A stretch of 64,000 nt of DNA from Termitidicoccus mucosus (lineage in GTDB: Bacteria; Verrucomicrobiota; Verrucomicrobiia; Opitutales; Opitutaceae). The DNA lies in the NCBI RefSeq assembly GCF_038725785.1, contig NZ_CP109796.1:4836001-4900000 (forward strand), written 5' to 3'. Each line of letters starts with the position of its first letter. Position 1 is the first letter of the stretch. Position numbers and translations under genes: made by a program. The notes below the pieces were generated by a model. The model saw only the letters and a list, made by a program, of their open reading frames with translations. It was not told where the DNA came from and searched no databases. Below are positions 50,386-58,134 of the stretch, one piece after another.

Positions 50386-51366
50386 ATGATTTCCCACTCC
50401 GCCGCCAAGTCACTGCTCGAAAAGATCGCCGGCCTGCGCATCCTCGTCATCGGCGACGTCATGCTCGACCACTATGTGTGGGGCGACGCCACCCGCATCT
50501 CGCCGGAGGCGCCGGTGCCCGTGGTGGACATCGCCCGCGACACCTACACCGCCGGCGGCGCCGCCAACGTGGCCCTTAACATCGCCGCGCTCGGCGCGCG
50601 GTGCACCGTCGCCGGCCTGTTCGCGGACGACGAAGCCGGCCAGCGCCTCGCCCGCATTTTGGGCGAACACGCGATCGCGACGATTCCCACGCCCGGCACC
50701 GGCTCCACCATCCTCAAGACGCGCATCGTCGTCCAGCGCCAGCAACTCTGCCGCCTCGACCGCGAATCGCCGCCCTCCGCCTACGCCATCGAACCGCGCA
50801 AAATCGTCCCGCTTCTGGCCGAGGCCGTCCGCTCGCACGACGCCGTCATCCTTTCCGACTACGCGAAGGGCCTTCTCACCGACCAGCTCATCCGCATCGT
50901 CACCCGCCTCGGCCGCGCCGCCGGAAAGCTCATCACGCTCGATCCCAAACCCAAGCGCCAGCTCGCCTTCCGCGACCTCGACCTCATCACCCCCAACCGC
51001 AGGGAGGCGCTCCAACTCGCCGGCATCGAGCCCGAGCCTGGCGCGCCGTTTCCCGCGGAGGAAGTCTGCGCCCGCCTGCACAAACTCTACCGCACCCGCA
51101 ACCTCGTCATCACCATGAGCGAGGACGGCATGCTCCTTTCCTCCGGCGGAAAAATCACCCGCGTCATCCCCACCGCCGCGCGCGAAGTCTTCGACGTGTC
51201 CGGCGCCGGCGACACCGCGCTGGCCTCGCTCACGCTGGCGCTCGCCGCCGGCGCGCCGCTGCCCGCCGCCGCCGAGTTCGCCAACGCCGCCGCCGGCGTG
51301 GTCGTCGGCAAGCTCGGCACCGCCACGACGACACCCGCCGAGATTCTGGCCTACGTCAAAAAGTAG
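50386..51366 (+). CDS. rfaE1: D-glycero-beta-D-manno-heptose-7-phosphate kinase (stand-alone RfaE1/HldE N-domain)
   Basis: Cytoplasmic PfkB-family kinase of ADP-heptose synthesis, phosphorylating heptose-7-phosphate at C1. It has 326 residues. Seen are the N-terminal VIGDVMLDHYVWG, the substrate site GGAANVALNIAALG (57-70), the RLDRES segment, the LDPKPKRQLAF region and the catalytic DVSGAGDTALASL near 269-281 with the GAGD aspartate. The nucleotidyltransferase half present in bifunctional HldE is absent, so a separate RfaE2 must be elsewhere. The GT9 glycosyltransferase at 208 is a likely consumer of the product. A PfkB sugar kinase of other specificity is a weaker alternative. Confidence 0.87.
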   Translation: MISHSAAKSLLEKIAGLRILVIGDVMLDHYVWGDATRISPEAPVPVVDIARDTYTAGGAANVALNIAALGARCTVAGLFADDEAGQRLARILGEHAIATIPTPGTGSTILKTRIVVQRQQLCRLDRESPPSAYAIEPRKIVPLLAEAVRSHDAVILSDYAKGLLTDQLIRIVTRLGRAAGKLITLDPKPKRQLAFRDLDLITPNRREALQLAGIEPEPGAPFPAEEVCARLHKLYRTRNLVITMSEDGMLLSSGGKITRVIPTAAREVFDVSGAGDTALASLTLALAAGAPLPAAAEFANAAAGVVVGKLGTATTTPAEILAYVKK

Positions 51367-51546
51367 AAATTAGGATTTAGGGTTCCTCGCTATTTTCGAT
51401 GGCTGGTTTCCTTATTTAACCGCAGAGAACGCAAAGAACTCATGGGAAAACAGGATTGTTTCCTGCGCTCTTTGCGTTCTTTGCGGTTAATTTTTTGTTG
51501 TTTTCAGACATCGAAAATAGCGACGAACCGGATTTAGAAATTAGGA
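51366..51546. repeat. Three-layer nested palindrome in a 355-base gap
   Basis: Outermost, the phrase agaaattaggatttag (51365-51380) recurs in permuted direct form at 51530-51545. Next, ggttcctcgctattttcgat (51381-51400) pairs with its inverse ending at 51529, with one mismatch over 21 bases. Inside, 51416-51439 (ccgcagagaacgcaaagaac) pairs with 51467-51490. The middle layer shares its motif with the element at 21171. The remainder of the gap to 51722 shows no gene. Confidence 0.85.
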
Positions 51547-51721
51547 AAGGGAAATACACGCTGTCGCGCCGCCGGTATTTTCGTTGCGCCCGTGGCGTTG
51601 TTGCGTGAGACAAAAGCGGAAAAATCCGCCCGGCGCGCGCTCCTGATTTCCCTCGCTCCGCCCTCCGCTTTCTGACTCTCTGGCAACCCGCGCCCCGCGC
51701 GCCCAATCCAAATCACTCCGC

Positions 51722-52177
51722 ATGAAACCGCTCCTGACTTTTCTCCTCGCCGCCGCCGCGCTCGCGTTTATCTCCGCCTGCGGCTCGCCCACGCGCGGCA
51801 AAAGCGCCGCCCATGTCATCATCCCCGCCGGCACCTTCGGGGTGGAAAATTCCTGGACGCCCCCCGAGGCGCAGGTGCAGGAGATGGAGCGCGAGCTTGC
51901 CCGCATGTTCTACGCCGCCGACCGCCGCATCACCGGCCTGCCCGACGGCGTGCCCCCGTATCCGCTTTCCGATTACAACATCCGCTACAGCGGCAGCGGC
52001 CCCGCCGAGAGCCGTTATATTTTTGCCGAGGCCATGCACACCTCGCTGCCCGAAAGCGCGCGCCTCCTCACCATGGAAAAAGTCAACATGCCCGAGAGCG
52101 GCGGCCCGCGTTACCTCACTTTCATGTATGACATGAACCGGAAGCGCATCACCAACGTCCGCTTCAATACCCCGTGA
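51722..52177 (+). CDS. Small putative lipoprotein of unknown function
   Basis: It has 151 residues. The start ATG begins a lipoprotein signal peptide (LLTFLLAAAALAFISAC, lipobox ISAC with Cys at about 20). The mature domain is short, with YRI-type strands (SDYNIRYSGSGPAESRYIF) and an amphipathic N-terminal helix (EAQVQEMERELARMFYAADR), but I recognise no family. It lies between the three-layer palindrome and another palindrome at 52180 that begins just after its stop, so it may be co-transcribed with surE downstream. Function unknown; location by lipobox is the periplasmic face of a membrane. Confidence 0.75.
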   Translation: MKPLLTFLLAAAALAFISACGSPTRGKSAAHVIIPAGTFGVENSWTPPEAQVQEMERELARMFYAADRRITGLPDGVPPYPLSDYNIRYSGSGPAESRYIFAEAMHTSLPESARLLTMEKVNMPESGGPRYLTFMYDMNRKRITNVRFNTP

Positions 52178-52179
52178 GG

Positions 52180-52305
52180 GAAGAAAGTGACAGGTATCAA
52201 GTAACAAGTGACAAAAAACAGGGAAAAATGCGGCGCGCGAAGCGCGCGCTGCCGGCGCCGAAGGCGCCCACTTTCCACTTGATACTTGTCACTTGATACT
52301 TCCTC
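52180..52305. repeat. Phrase palindrome (tatcaagtgacaag type) ending 4 bases before surE
   Basis: The left arm 52180-52212 repeats gtgacaggtatcaagtaaca and the right arm 52276-52305 carries the inverse, cacttgatacttgtcactt. The centre contains two perfect hairpins with GAAG loops, gcgcgcgaagcgcgc (52233-52247) and ggcgccgaaggcgcc (52254-52268). The ATG of surE is at 52310, so the right arm occupies the ribosome-binding zone. Confidence 0.88.
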
Positions 52306-52309
52306 AAAA

Positions 52310-53098
52310 ATGAAGCTCCTCCTCACCAACGACGACGGCATCGCCAGCGCCTTCCTCCATGTCCTCATCGGCGCGCTCCGCGACGCCGGGCACGATCTCT
52401 TTGTCGTCGCCCCCAAGAACGAGCAAAGCTGGATTGGCGCGGCCAAGTCCCGCCACCGCCCCGTCCGCTCCGAGCGCGCCGGGCGCGACTTCGGCTGCCC
52501 GGCGTGGACGGTTGACGGCACCCCCGCCGACTGCGTCAACATCGCCCTCGCGCACCTCATGCCTGCCGCGCCCGACGCCGTCGTCAGCGGCATCAACATC
52601 GGTTACAATGCCTCCCTCGGCTTCATCCTCGCCAGCGGCACCATCGGCGGCGCGTGGGAAGGCGCCGCGCACGGGCTGCCCGGCATCGCCCTCTCGCAAC
52701 ACCTCGCCCCGGACGTTTTCGAGCAACTTCGCCGCGCCCAGGGCCGTCCCGATGACGCCGGCGCGTCCGTCACCCTCGCCGCGACCGCGCGCCGCGCCGC
52801 CGTGCTCGTCCCGGAGCTGGTCCGCGCCACGCCGCCGCGCTCGTTCATCGTGCACAACCTGAACTTTCCGTATCCCTGCCATGAATACAGCGAGGTCCGG
52901 CGCACCGTCCCCGCGCGCGTGCTCGTGACCCGCCTCTTCGCGCCGCAGCCCGCCGGAGCGGATGGCGCCCATCATTTTATTTATCGACCGGGCGAGGACA
53001 TCACCCAGCCCGATTCCCCGCTGACCGACCGAGCCGCGATCGAGGCCGGTTTCATCAGCCACACGGTGCTGGATTACACGCAAATCGGCCAAGTGTGA
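52310..53098 (+). CDS. surE: 5'/3'-nucleotidase SurE
   Basis: Metal-dependent nucleotidase/polyphosphatase acting on nucleoside monophosphates in stationary-phase survival and repair. It has 262 residues from the ATG at 52310; an in-frame ATG 8 codons upstream lies inside the repeat and is rejected. The family N-terminus LLLTNDDGIASAF supplies the metal ligands Asp8 and Asp9. DGTPADCVNIAL and the SGINIGYNASLGF motif with the third-site Asn are in place, as is the GTIGGAWEGAAHGLPGIALS segment. It follows a lipoprotein gene and a palindrome, with no Shine-Dalgarno sequence of its own. A small tail difference aside, the family match is complete. Confidence 0.93.
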   Translation: MKLLLTNDDGIASAFLHVLIGALRDAGHDLFVVAPKNEQSWIGAAKSRHRPVRSERAGRDFGCPAWTVDGTPADCVNIALAHLMPAAPDAVVSGINIGYNASLGFILASGTIGGAWEGAAHGLPGIALSQHLAPDVFEQLRRAQGRPDDAGASVTLAATARRAAVLVPELVRATPPRSFIVHNLNFPYPCHEYSEVRRTVPARVLVTRLFAPQPAGADGAHHFIYRPGEDITQPDSPLTDRAAIEAGFISHTVLDYTQIGQV

Positions 53099-53113
53099 CA
53101 CGGCTTGGGATCG

Positions 53114-53252
53114 GCGTGGCACGGGCGTCCCGCCCGTGTGGGTCGGGTGGCATGGGCGACCTCGCCCATGCCAGCGGTGCTCCATGCCGCCGATGTCTGG
53201 AAAAACCGGCGATGCTGCGCATCGTCACACGGGCGAGTCGCCCGTGCCACGC
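53114..53252. repeat. Palindromic element, family B copy 2
   Basis: gcgtggcac (53114-53122) pairs with gtgccacgc (53244-53252). Inside are hairpins cacgggcg-tcc-cgcccgtg (53120-53138), catgggcg-acct-cgcccatg (53151-53170) and cacgggcg-agt-cgcccgtg (53228-53246). It lies between the convergent surE and exonuclease genes. Confidence 0.8.
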
Positions 53253-53279
53253 AATCCGCCGCGCCGTCGCGCCTCCGCC

Positions 53280-54173
53280 TCAGAACAGCTCCCGCTGCTC
53301 ATACCGCTGCCGGGCTTCGGCCAGGGCCGTGCGCATTTCCAGTTCCTCCAGCAGCGCCAGCAGTTCCTCCAGCCGCACCCGGCCCGCCGCGTTGCGCTCC
53401 GCATCGCTCACCGGCGGCAGCGACAGGTTGAGCGTCGTCAGCCGCAGGTTCCGCCGCAGCGCGTCCGCCTGCGCGCGCACCGGCTCGCGAAACCGCTCCG
53501 GCTTCAACTCGTCCGCGCGCGCGATGACGGCTTCCAGCGAGCCGCATTGTTCTAGCCACTTCACCGCCGTCTTCGGCCCCACGCCCGCGAGTCCGGGAAT
53601 GTTGTCCGACGCGTCGCCGACCAGCGCGAGATAATCCGCGATTTGCGCGGGGCGCACGCCGAATTTTTCCACCACGCCCGCCTCGTCGAGCACGCGCCAG
53701 CCGAGCTTCGCGTTGCCGGCCGGCGGCGGCAGGAGCAGCCTCACGCGCGTGTCCACCATTTGCGCGAAATCCTTGTCCGCGCTCACGATGAGCACCTCGT
53801 TGCCCGCGTCCGCGAGCCGGCGCGCCTCCGCCGCGAGCAGGTCGTCCGACTCCACGCCGTCACGCTCCACGCCGACGAACCCCATCGCCCGGGTGAGCGA
53901 TTTTACGTAGGGCAGTTGTTTCACCAGCGCCTCGGGCATCTCCGCGCGCTGGGCCTTGTATTCAGGAAGCAATGCCAGCCGGTCCTGCGCCCCGCCGAGA
54001 TCGAAAAACACCAGCGTGCCCGACGGGTGCTCCTGGTCGGCGAGCCGCCAGAGCGATTTGACCCAGCCGTGGAGCGCGTTGGTCGGAAACCCGTCCGCCC
54101 GCGTCAGTTCGGGAATTGCGAAAAAGCACCGGTAAGCCAGGTTGAATCCGTCAACAAGAAGCCATTTCGACAT
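53280..54173 (-). CDS. 5'-3' exonuclease / flap endonuclease (PolA N-terminal domain type)
   Basis: Structure-specific nuclease, 297 residues, comparable to the free-standing 5' nuclease ExoIX/Xni or the N-domain of DNA polymerase I. The catalytic carboxylates are seen in LLVDGFNLAYRCFF (Asp8), GVESDDLLA, VLIVSADKDFAQM and LVGDASDNIPG, followed by the helix-hairpin-helix GLAGVGPKTAVKWLEQCG that binds DNA. An arch region between them contains YKAQRAEMPEALVKQLPY. No polymerase or 3'-5' exonuclease domain follows, so it is stand-alone, and flap or RNA-primer removal is the expected role. It is convergent with surE and divergent from purD. Xni is one possible name. Confidence 0.88.
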   Translation of the reverse strand: MSKWLLVDGFNLAYRCFFAIPELTRADGFPTNALHGWVKSLWRLADQEHPSGTLVFFDLGGAQDRLALLPEYKAQRAEMPEALVKQLPYVKSLTRAMGFVGVERDGVESDDLLAAEARRLADAGNEVLIVSADKDFAQMVDTRVRLLLPPPAGNAKLGWRVLDEAGVVEKFGVRPAQIADYLALVGDASDNIPGLAGVGPKTAVKWLEQCGSLEAVIARADELKPERFREPVRAQADALRRNLRLTTLNLSLPPVSDAERNAAGRVRLEELLALLEELEMRTALAEARQRYEQRELF

Positions 54174-54213
54174 ATGGCTCCGCAGCCAAGCAGGCCGCGC
54201 GCGGGCCGCAATG

Positions 54214-54258
54214 ACTTTCTTACTTTCTTACTACCTTGCTTTCTTACTATTGTCTTTT
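54214..54258. repeat. Tandem phrase (tttcttact) before purD
   Basis: The phrase cttactttcttact is repeated as ctttcttactttcttactac and cttgctttcttactattgtc over 54214-54258. The inverted half found in other elements is absent. It ends 12 bases before the purD start at 54270. Confidence 0.7.
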
Positions 54259-54269
54259 CCCCTTTTCCC

Positions 54270-55619
54270 ATGACCACCGCGCAAGCCACTGCCTCCGCCC
54301 TCCCCAAAAACATCCTCGTCGTCGGTTCCGGCGGGCGCGAGCACACCCTCGTCAAAACCATCCTCGCCTCGCCGTCCGCGCCGCGCGTCATCGCCGCGCC
54401 CGGCAACGCCGGCATCGCCGCCGAGGTCGCCTGCCATCCCGTCGCCGCCGACGACATCCCCGGCCTTGTCGCCCTCGCGCAACGCGAGCGCGTCGACTTC
54501 GTCGTGGTCGGCCCCGAAGTTCCGCTTTCGCTCGGGCTGGTCGATGCCCTCGCCGCGGCCGGCATCCCCGCCTACGGCCCCCGCGCCGACGGCGCGCGCC
54601 TCGAAGCCTCGAAAATCTATACCAAGGAGATTTTGCAGAAATACAAAATCCCCACCGCGCCCGCCGCCGCCTTCGACGACCCCGCCGCCGCCGTCGCCTA
54701 CCTGCGCGCCCGCCCCGCCCCCATCGTGGTGAAGGCCGACGGGCTCGCCGCCGGCAAGGGCGTCGTCGTGGCCGCCACGCATGCCGAGGCCGAGGCCGCC
54801 GTCCACACGCTCCTGCCCGCCCCTCAATCGAAAATCGTTTCGAGCGACAGCGACAGTCAGCCAAATCGAAAATCGAAAATCCTCATCGAGGACTGCCTCA
54901 CGGGCGAGGAAACCTCGATTCTCGTCATTGTCTCCGGGCGCGATTATTTCACGCTTCCCACGTCCCAGGATCACAAGCGCATCGGCGACGGCGACACCGG
55001 GCCCAACACCGGCGGCATGGGCACCTACTCGCCCGCCGACATCGTCACCTCCGAACTCCTCGCCCGCATCGACCGCGACATCGTCCGCCCCTCCGTCAAC
55101 GCCATCGCCGACGAGGGCATCGACTTTCGCGGCACGCTGTTCATCGGCATCATGCTCACGCCGGACGGCCCCCAGGTCCTCGAATACAACACCCGCTTCG
55201 GCGACCCCGAGACCCAGGTGGTGCTCCCGCGCCTCGACACCGACCTGCTCGCGCTGCTCTGGGCCGCCGCCCGCGGCGGCCTCGGCGCGGTCGCGCCCGC
55301 CGTCCGCATCCGCCCCGGGCACGCGATCTGCGTCGTCATCGCCTCGAAAGGCTACCCGGAAAAATTCCCGAAAAACATCCCCATCCAGCTTCCCGCCGGC
55401 CTCCCGCCCGGCGTGCAAATCATCCACGCCGGCACCGCGCGCGACGCCTCCGGGCAACTCGTCACCGCCGGAGGCCGCGTCCTCGGCGTGACCGCCCTCG
55501 CCCCGAGCCTCCGCGAAGCCGCCGACCGCGCCTATGCCGCCTGCGAACAAATCGCCTGCGAAATCAAATACTACCGCCGCGACATCGGCGCGCGGGCGCT
55601 GAAAAGGCTGAAGGACTGA
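54270..55619 (+). CDS. purD: Phosphoribosylamine-glycine ligase with an in-frame repeat insertion
   Basis: Second step of purine synthesis: ATP-dependent joining of glycine to phosphoribosylamine. It has 449 residues from the ATG at 54270, slightly long for PurD. The N-terminal LVVGSGGREH (16-25), the ATP-grasp part PIVVKADGLAAGKGVVVA, DCLTGEETSILVI, NTGGMGTYSPAD and the C-terminal LEYNTRFGDPETQVVLPRLD with metal ligands are all intact. Residues 185-204 (SKIVSSDSDSQPNRKSKI) replace the usual FGDAG loop and are encoded by a simple DNA repeat (54825-54882), still in frame. The loop lies between helices of the ATP-grasp fold, where length change is tolerable. It follows a repeat-rich leader and is a single gene. 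Confidence 0.93.
   Translation: MTTAQATASALPKNILVVGSGGREHTLVKTILASPSAPRVIAAPGNAGIAAEVACHPVAADDIPGLVALAQRERVDFVVVGPEVPLSLGLVDALAAAGIPAYGPRADGARLEASKIYTKEILQKYKIPTAPAAAFDDPAAAVAYLRARPAPIVVKADGLAAGKGVVVAATHAEAEAAVHTLLPAPQSKIVSSDSDSQPNRKSKILIEDCLTGEETSILVIVSGRDYFTLPTSQDHKRIGDGDTGPNTGGMGTYSPADIVTSELLARIDRDIVRPSVNAIADEGIDFRGTLFIGIMLTPDGPQVLEYNTRFGDPETQVVLPRLDTDLLALLWAAARGGLGAVAPAVRIRPGHAICVVIASKGYPEKFPKNIPIQLPAGLPPGVQIIHAGTARDASGQLVTAGGRVLGVTALAPSLREAADRAYAACEQIACEIKYYRRDIGARALKRLKD
54825..54882 (+). repeat. Phrase repeat (aatcgaaaatcg) inside purD
   Basis: caatcgaaaatcg at 54825 is repeated as aaatcgaaaatcgaaaatcc at 54863, with cgacagcgacag in between. It is in frame with purD and adds about 20 residues. 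It looks like an element of the same type as the intergenic phrase repeats. Confidence 0.8.
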
Positions 55620-55757
55620 GGTTCCGGAGGCAGAAAGCACATCTCATAGCCCATGCCATTTCCTCATAAAGGCGCGCCCTCTTTGCCGCTCTCGTGGCTT
55701 CCGGTATTTTGTGCTTTCCGCATCCCCGGCGGTGAGTTTCCTCAACTGCTTCCCGTC

Positions 55758-56489
55758 ATGCGCCACCGCAATCTCCATCGCATTCTCACCGCGTGCGCCT
55801 GCCTTTTTTCGCTCTTCGCCCTGCCGGGCTCCCGACTCCGCGCGGAAACCGTCCCGTCCTTTTCCGCCGCCGCCGATCTCGGCGAGGGGCTCCGTTACCT
55901 TCGTATCAATAATATCGATACGGACGGCGCCGCGCTCCAGGCCGCGCTTTCGCAGCCCGCGCCGCTCGTCATCGACCTGCGCGCCGCCGCCGCGCCGCGG
56001 GATGGCGGCGTCGCCGGTTTCGCCGGGCGAACGGCGCATGATCCCGCGCCGCTCCGCCTCCTGCTGGTCAACGCCGGCACGCCCGCCGGCCTGCTCCGCG
56101 CCTTCGCGCTTCCCGCCCCCGGCTGGCTTACCCTCGGACCGGCCACTCCGGGCCTGGCGGTTGACATCGCCGTGTCCGCCTCCGTCGAGGCCGACCGCAG
56201 GGCCGTCGCGGCGCTTGCCGCGGGCACGCCGCCGGAAAAACTCCTCAACCGGCAGCCCGAAAAAAACCGCTACGACGAAGCCGCGCTCATCCGCGACTAC
56301 ACCAACCAGCCCGCCGAAGCGCCCGCGCCCGCCGGCCACACCAGCAATGACGGCACGGAATCCGCCCCGCCCGGCGCCTCCGCCGCGCAGCCCGACGCGG
56401 ACGCCGCCGAATCCCCGCCCGCCGACGCCGTCCTGCAGCGAGCCCGGGACATCCACCGCGCGCTCCTCGCCCTCAAAAAGATTCCCTAG
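55758..56489 (+). CDS. Exported protein of unknown function
   Basis: It has 243 residues from the ATG at 55758. This start opens a good signal peptide (ILTACACLFSLFALPGSRLRA); the frame is open 35 codons upstream, but that part is not a better start. The mature domain of about 150 residues has mixed alpha/beta character (YLRINNIDTDGAALQAALSQ, PLVIDLRAAAAPRDG), reminiscent of the fold seen in protease-like carboxyl-terminal domains. The link is too weak to use. An Ala/Pro/Asp-rich linker follows and then a short helix (VLQRARDIHRALLALKKIP). It lies downstream of purD and before a palindrome. Function unknown; periplasmic location inferred. Confidence 0.65.
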   Translation: MRHRNLHRILTACACLFSLFALPGSRLRAETVPSFSAAADLGEGLRYLRINNIDTDGAALQAALSQPAPLVIDLRAAAAPRDGGVAGFAGRTAHDPAPLRLLLVNAGTPAGLLRAFALPAPGWLTLGPATPGLAVDIAVSASVEADRRAVAALAAGTPPEKLLNRQPEKNRYDEAALIRDYTNQPAEAPAPAGHTSNDGTESAPPGASAAQPDADAAESPPADAVLQRARDIHRALLALKKIP

Positions 56490-56513
56490 GCCCGAGCCCG
56501 CCCCGTTGCCCAA

Positions 56514-56603
56514 AATCGTTCTCGTTCTCTTGCCCGTTCTCGTTCTCTCTATTGCTTGCGTAACATTTCGAGAACGAAAACGAGCAAGAAAACGAGAACG
56601 ATT
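56514..56603. repeat. Phrase palindrome (cgttctcgttctc type) before the phosphatase gene
   Basis: Left arm 56514-56547 and right arm 56570-56603 pair over 34 bases with three mismatches, each arm built from the phrase cgttctcgttctc. The centre is only 22 bases. The ATG of the phosphatase at 56624 follows 20 bases later. Confidence 0.88.
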
Positions 56604-56623
56604 GGAAAAGACTCACAGCCTTC

Positions 56624-57118
56624 ATGCCCGGACACATCCTCACCGTTTGCACTGCCAACATTTGCCGCAGCCCGATGGCCGAGGCGCTGCTCCGGCATGC
56701 GCTCCGCGCCGAACCCGAACCCCTCCGCTCGCTCAAAGTCGTCTCCGCCGGCATCGCCGCGCACCGTGGTGAAGCCATCTCGGAAAACTCCCTCATTGCC
56801 CTGAAAAAAGTCGGCATCGACTACGCCCAGTTCCGCTCGCAACCCCTCACCCGCGAACTGGTCGATGGCGCCCTCGCCATCTTCTGCATGACCGAGTCGC
56901 ATCGCGCGATGATCCAGCTCAACTTCGATCCGCCGCCGAAACACCTTTATCTCTTTCGCGAGCTTATCGGCAATGGCGCTCCCGTGGAGATCGCCGATCC
57001 CTTCGGCGGGCCGCTGGGCCTCTACGAGAGCAGCCGCGACGAGATGGTCGAGGCCATCCCGTCCATCCTCGATCTCCTGCGCAAAATCACCGCGCCGCCG
57101 GCATCACCGCCGGTTTAA
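56624..57118 (+). CDS. Low-molecular-weight protein-tyrosine phosphatase
   Basis: It has 164 residues. The P-loop is VCTANICRSPMAE with the nucleophile Cys9 and phosphate-binding Arg15; the general acid is Asp125 in ADPFGG. The middle motif FCMTESHRAM and the KHLYLFREL strand fit the family. The residue after CTAN is Ile13. In YwlE-type arginine phosphatases this position is Thr, so Ile favours phosphotyrosine; this is established for YwlE variants and inferred here. Such enzymes regulate exopolysaccharide or other kinases, but no tyrosine kinase is nearby. It is preceded by a palindrome and followed by a family A palindrome. Confidence 0.9.
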   Translation: MPGHILTVCTANICRSPMAEALLRHALRAEPEPLRSLKVVSAGIAAHRGEAISENSLIALKKVGIDYAQFRSQPLTRELVDGALAIFCMTESHRAMIQLNFDPPPKHLYLFRELIGNGAPVEIADPFGGPLGLYESSRDEMVEAIPSILDLLRKITAPPASPPV

Positions 57119-57145
57119 GCCACAAATCCAAGTTTCTCCTTGTTT

Positions 57146-57234
57146 CCGATGGAGGGCCGAGCTCCTGCGAGGCCGTAACCGGGAAACGTTGTCGCAAACT
57201 GCAACGGCCTCGCAGGAGCTCGGCCCTCCATCGG
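57146..57234. repeat. Palindromic element, family A copy 2
   Basis: Arms 57146-57176 and 57204-57234 are exact reverse complements over 31 bases, with the same core (ggagggccgagctcctgcga) as the copies at 43911 and 62532. The loop is 27 bases. It lies between the phosphatase stop and the end of the convergent methyltransferase gene. Confidence 0.9.
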
Positions 57235-57240
57235 CCAGAT

Positions 57241-57999
57241 TCATTTCGGCCCTGACCTCAATCCCAGCAGAAACTCGCGATTGCCGTCCGCCCCGGTGAT
57301 GGGCGAGTCCATCGAGCCGGTGAGCGCCGCGCCGGGAAGCTCCGCGAGCGCGAACGCGGTGATGTCCGCAAGCACCGCATCCTGCACGGCGCGGTCCCGG
57401 ATGACGCCGCGGCCTTTGTCCACCTCGGCCTTGCCGGCCTCGAATTGCGGCTTCACCAGCGCGACGAGCGCGCCGCCCGCGCGCAAGAACGGCCACACGG
57501 CGGGCAGCACGGATTTGAGCGAGATGAATGACAGGTCCATCACGATGGCGTCGAATTCCGCGCGCGGCAGGTCGCCTGGGCGCAGCAGGCGGGCGTTGAT
57601 TTTTTCGAGGTTGGTGACGCGCGGGTCGGCGCGGAGCCGCGCGTGGAGTTGCGCGCGGCCGACATCCACGCACACGGCAGATGCCGCGCCGGCTTGCAGG
57701 CAGCAGTCGGTGAAGCCTCCGGTGGAGGCGCCCACGTCGAGGATGTGGGCGCCGTTGAGATCGAGCGGGAATTTTTCCATGAACCCCGCGAGCTTCTCCC
57801 CGCCGCGGCTGACGAAACGCGGCGGCTGCTCCAGCATGAGCTCGATGTCGGCGGGCACTTCCCTGCCGGGTTTGTCGAGCCGCGTGGTGCCGTGCAGCAC
57901 GCGGCCGGCCATGATGAGCGCCTTGGCCTGCGAACGGGATTCGGCGAGGCCGCGGGCGACGAGGAGTTCATCGAGGCGTTGTCTGGCGGGCGATGGCAT
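57241..57999 (-). CDS. tlyA: TlyA-type rRNA 2'-O-methyltransferase (hemolysin A family)
   Basis: It has 252 residues from the ATG at 57999. The S4 RNA-binding domain covers 1-60 ([20 protein letters not shown]). It is followed by an SAM-dependent FtsJ-like domain with [20 protein letters not shown] (motif I), [33 protein letters not shown] (motif IV) and [12 protein letters not shown]. Length and order match TlyA, which methylates 2'-hydroxyls in 16S/23S rRNA and can confer capreomycin sensitivity; older annotations call it hemolysin. It is convergent with the phosphatase gene. The upstream frame to 58152 contains no better start. Confidence 0.9.
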   Translation of the reverse strand: MPSPARQRLDELLVARGLAESRSQAKALIMAGRVLHGTTRLDKPGREVPADIELMLEQPPRFVSRGGEKLAGFMEKFPLDLNGAHILDVGASTGGFTDCCLQAGAASAVCVDVGRAQLHARLRADPRVTNLEKINARLLRPGDLPRAEFDAIVMDLSFISLKSVLPAVWPFLRAGGALVALVKPQFEAGKAEVDKGRGVIRDRAVQDAVLADITAFALAELPGAALTGSMDSPITGADGNREFLLGLRSGPK

Positions 58000-58134
58000 G
58001 GCGGGCGGTTTGATCCGCCAGCACAACAGCGTCCGCGGGGAAGTGAAAGGTTGTTTTGCCGGACGGCCGGGCGCGGGGAGTGAGCCGGAATGCGAAATAG
58101 CGTTGGCCTGCGGTCCTCGGTCCGGCGCGGCCGC

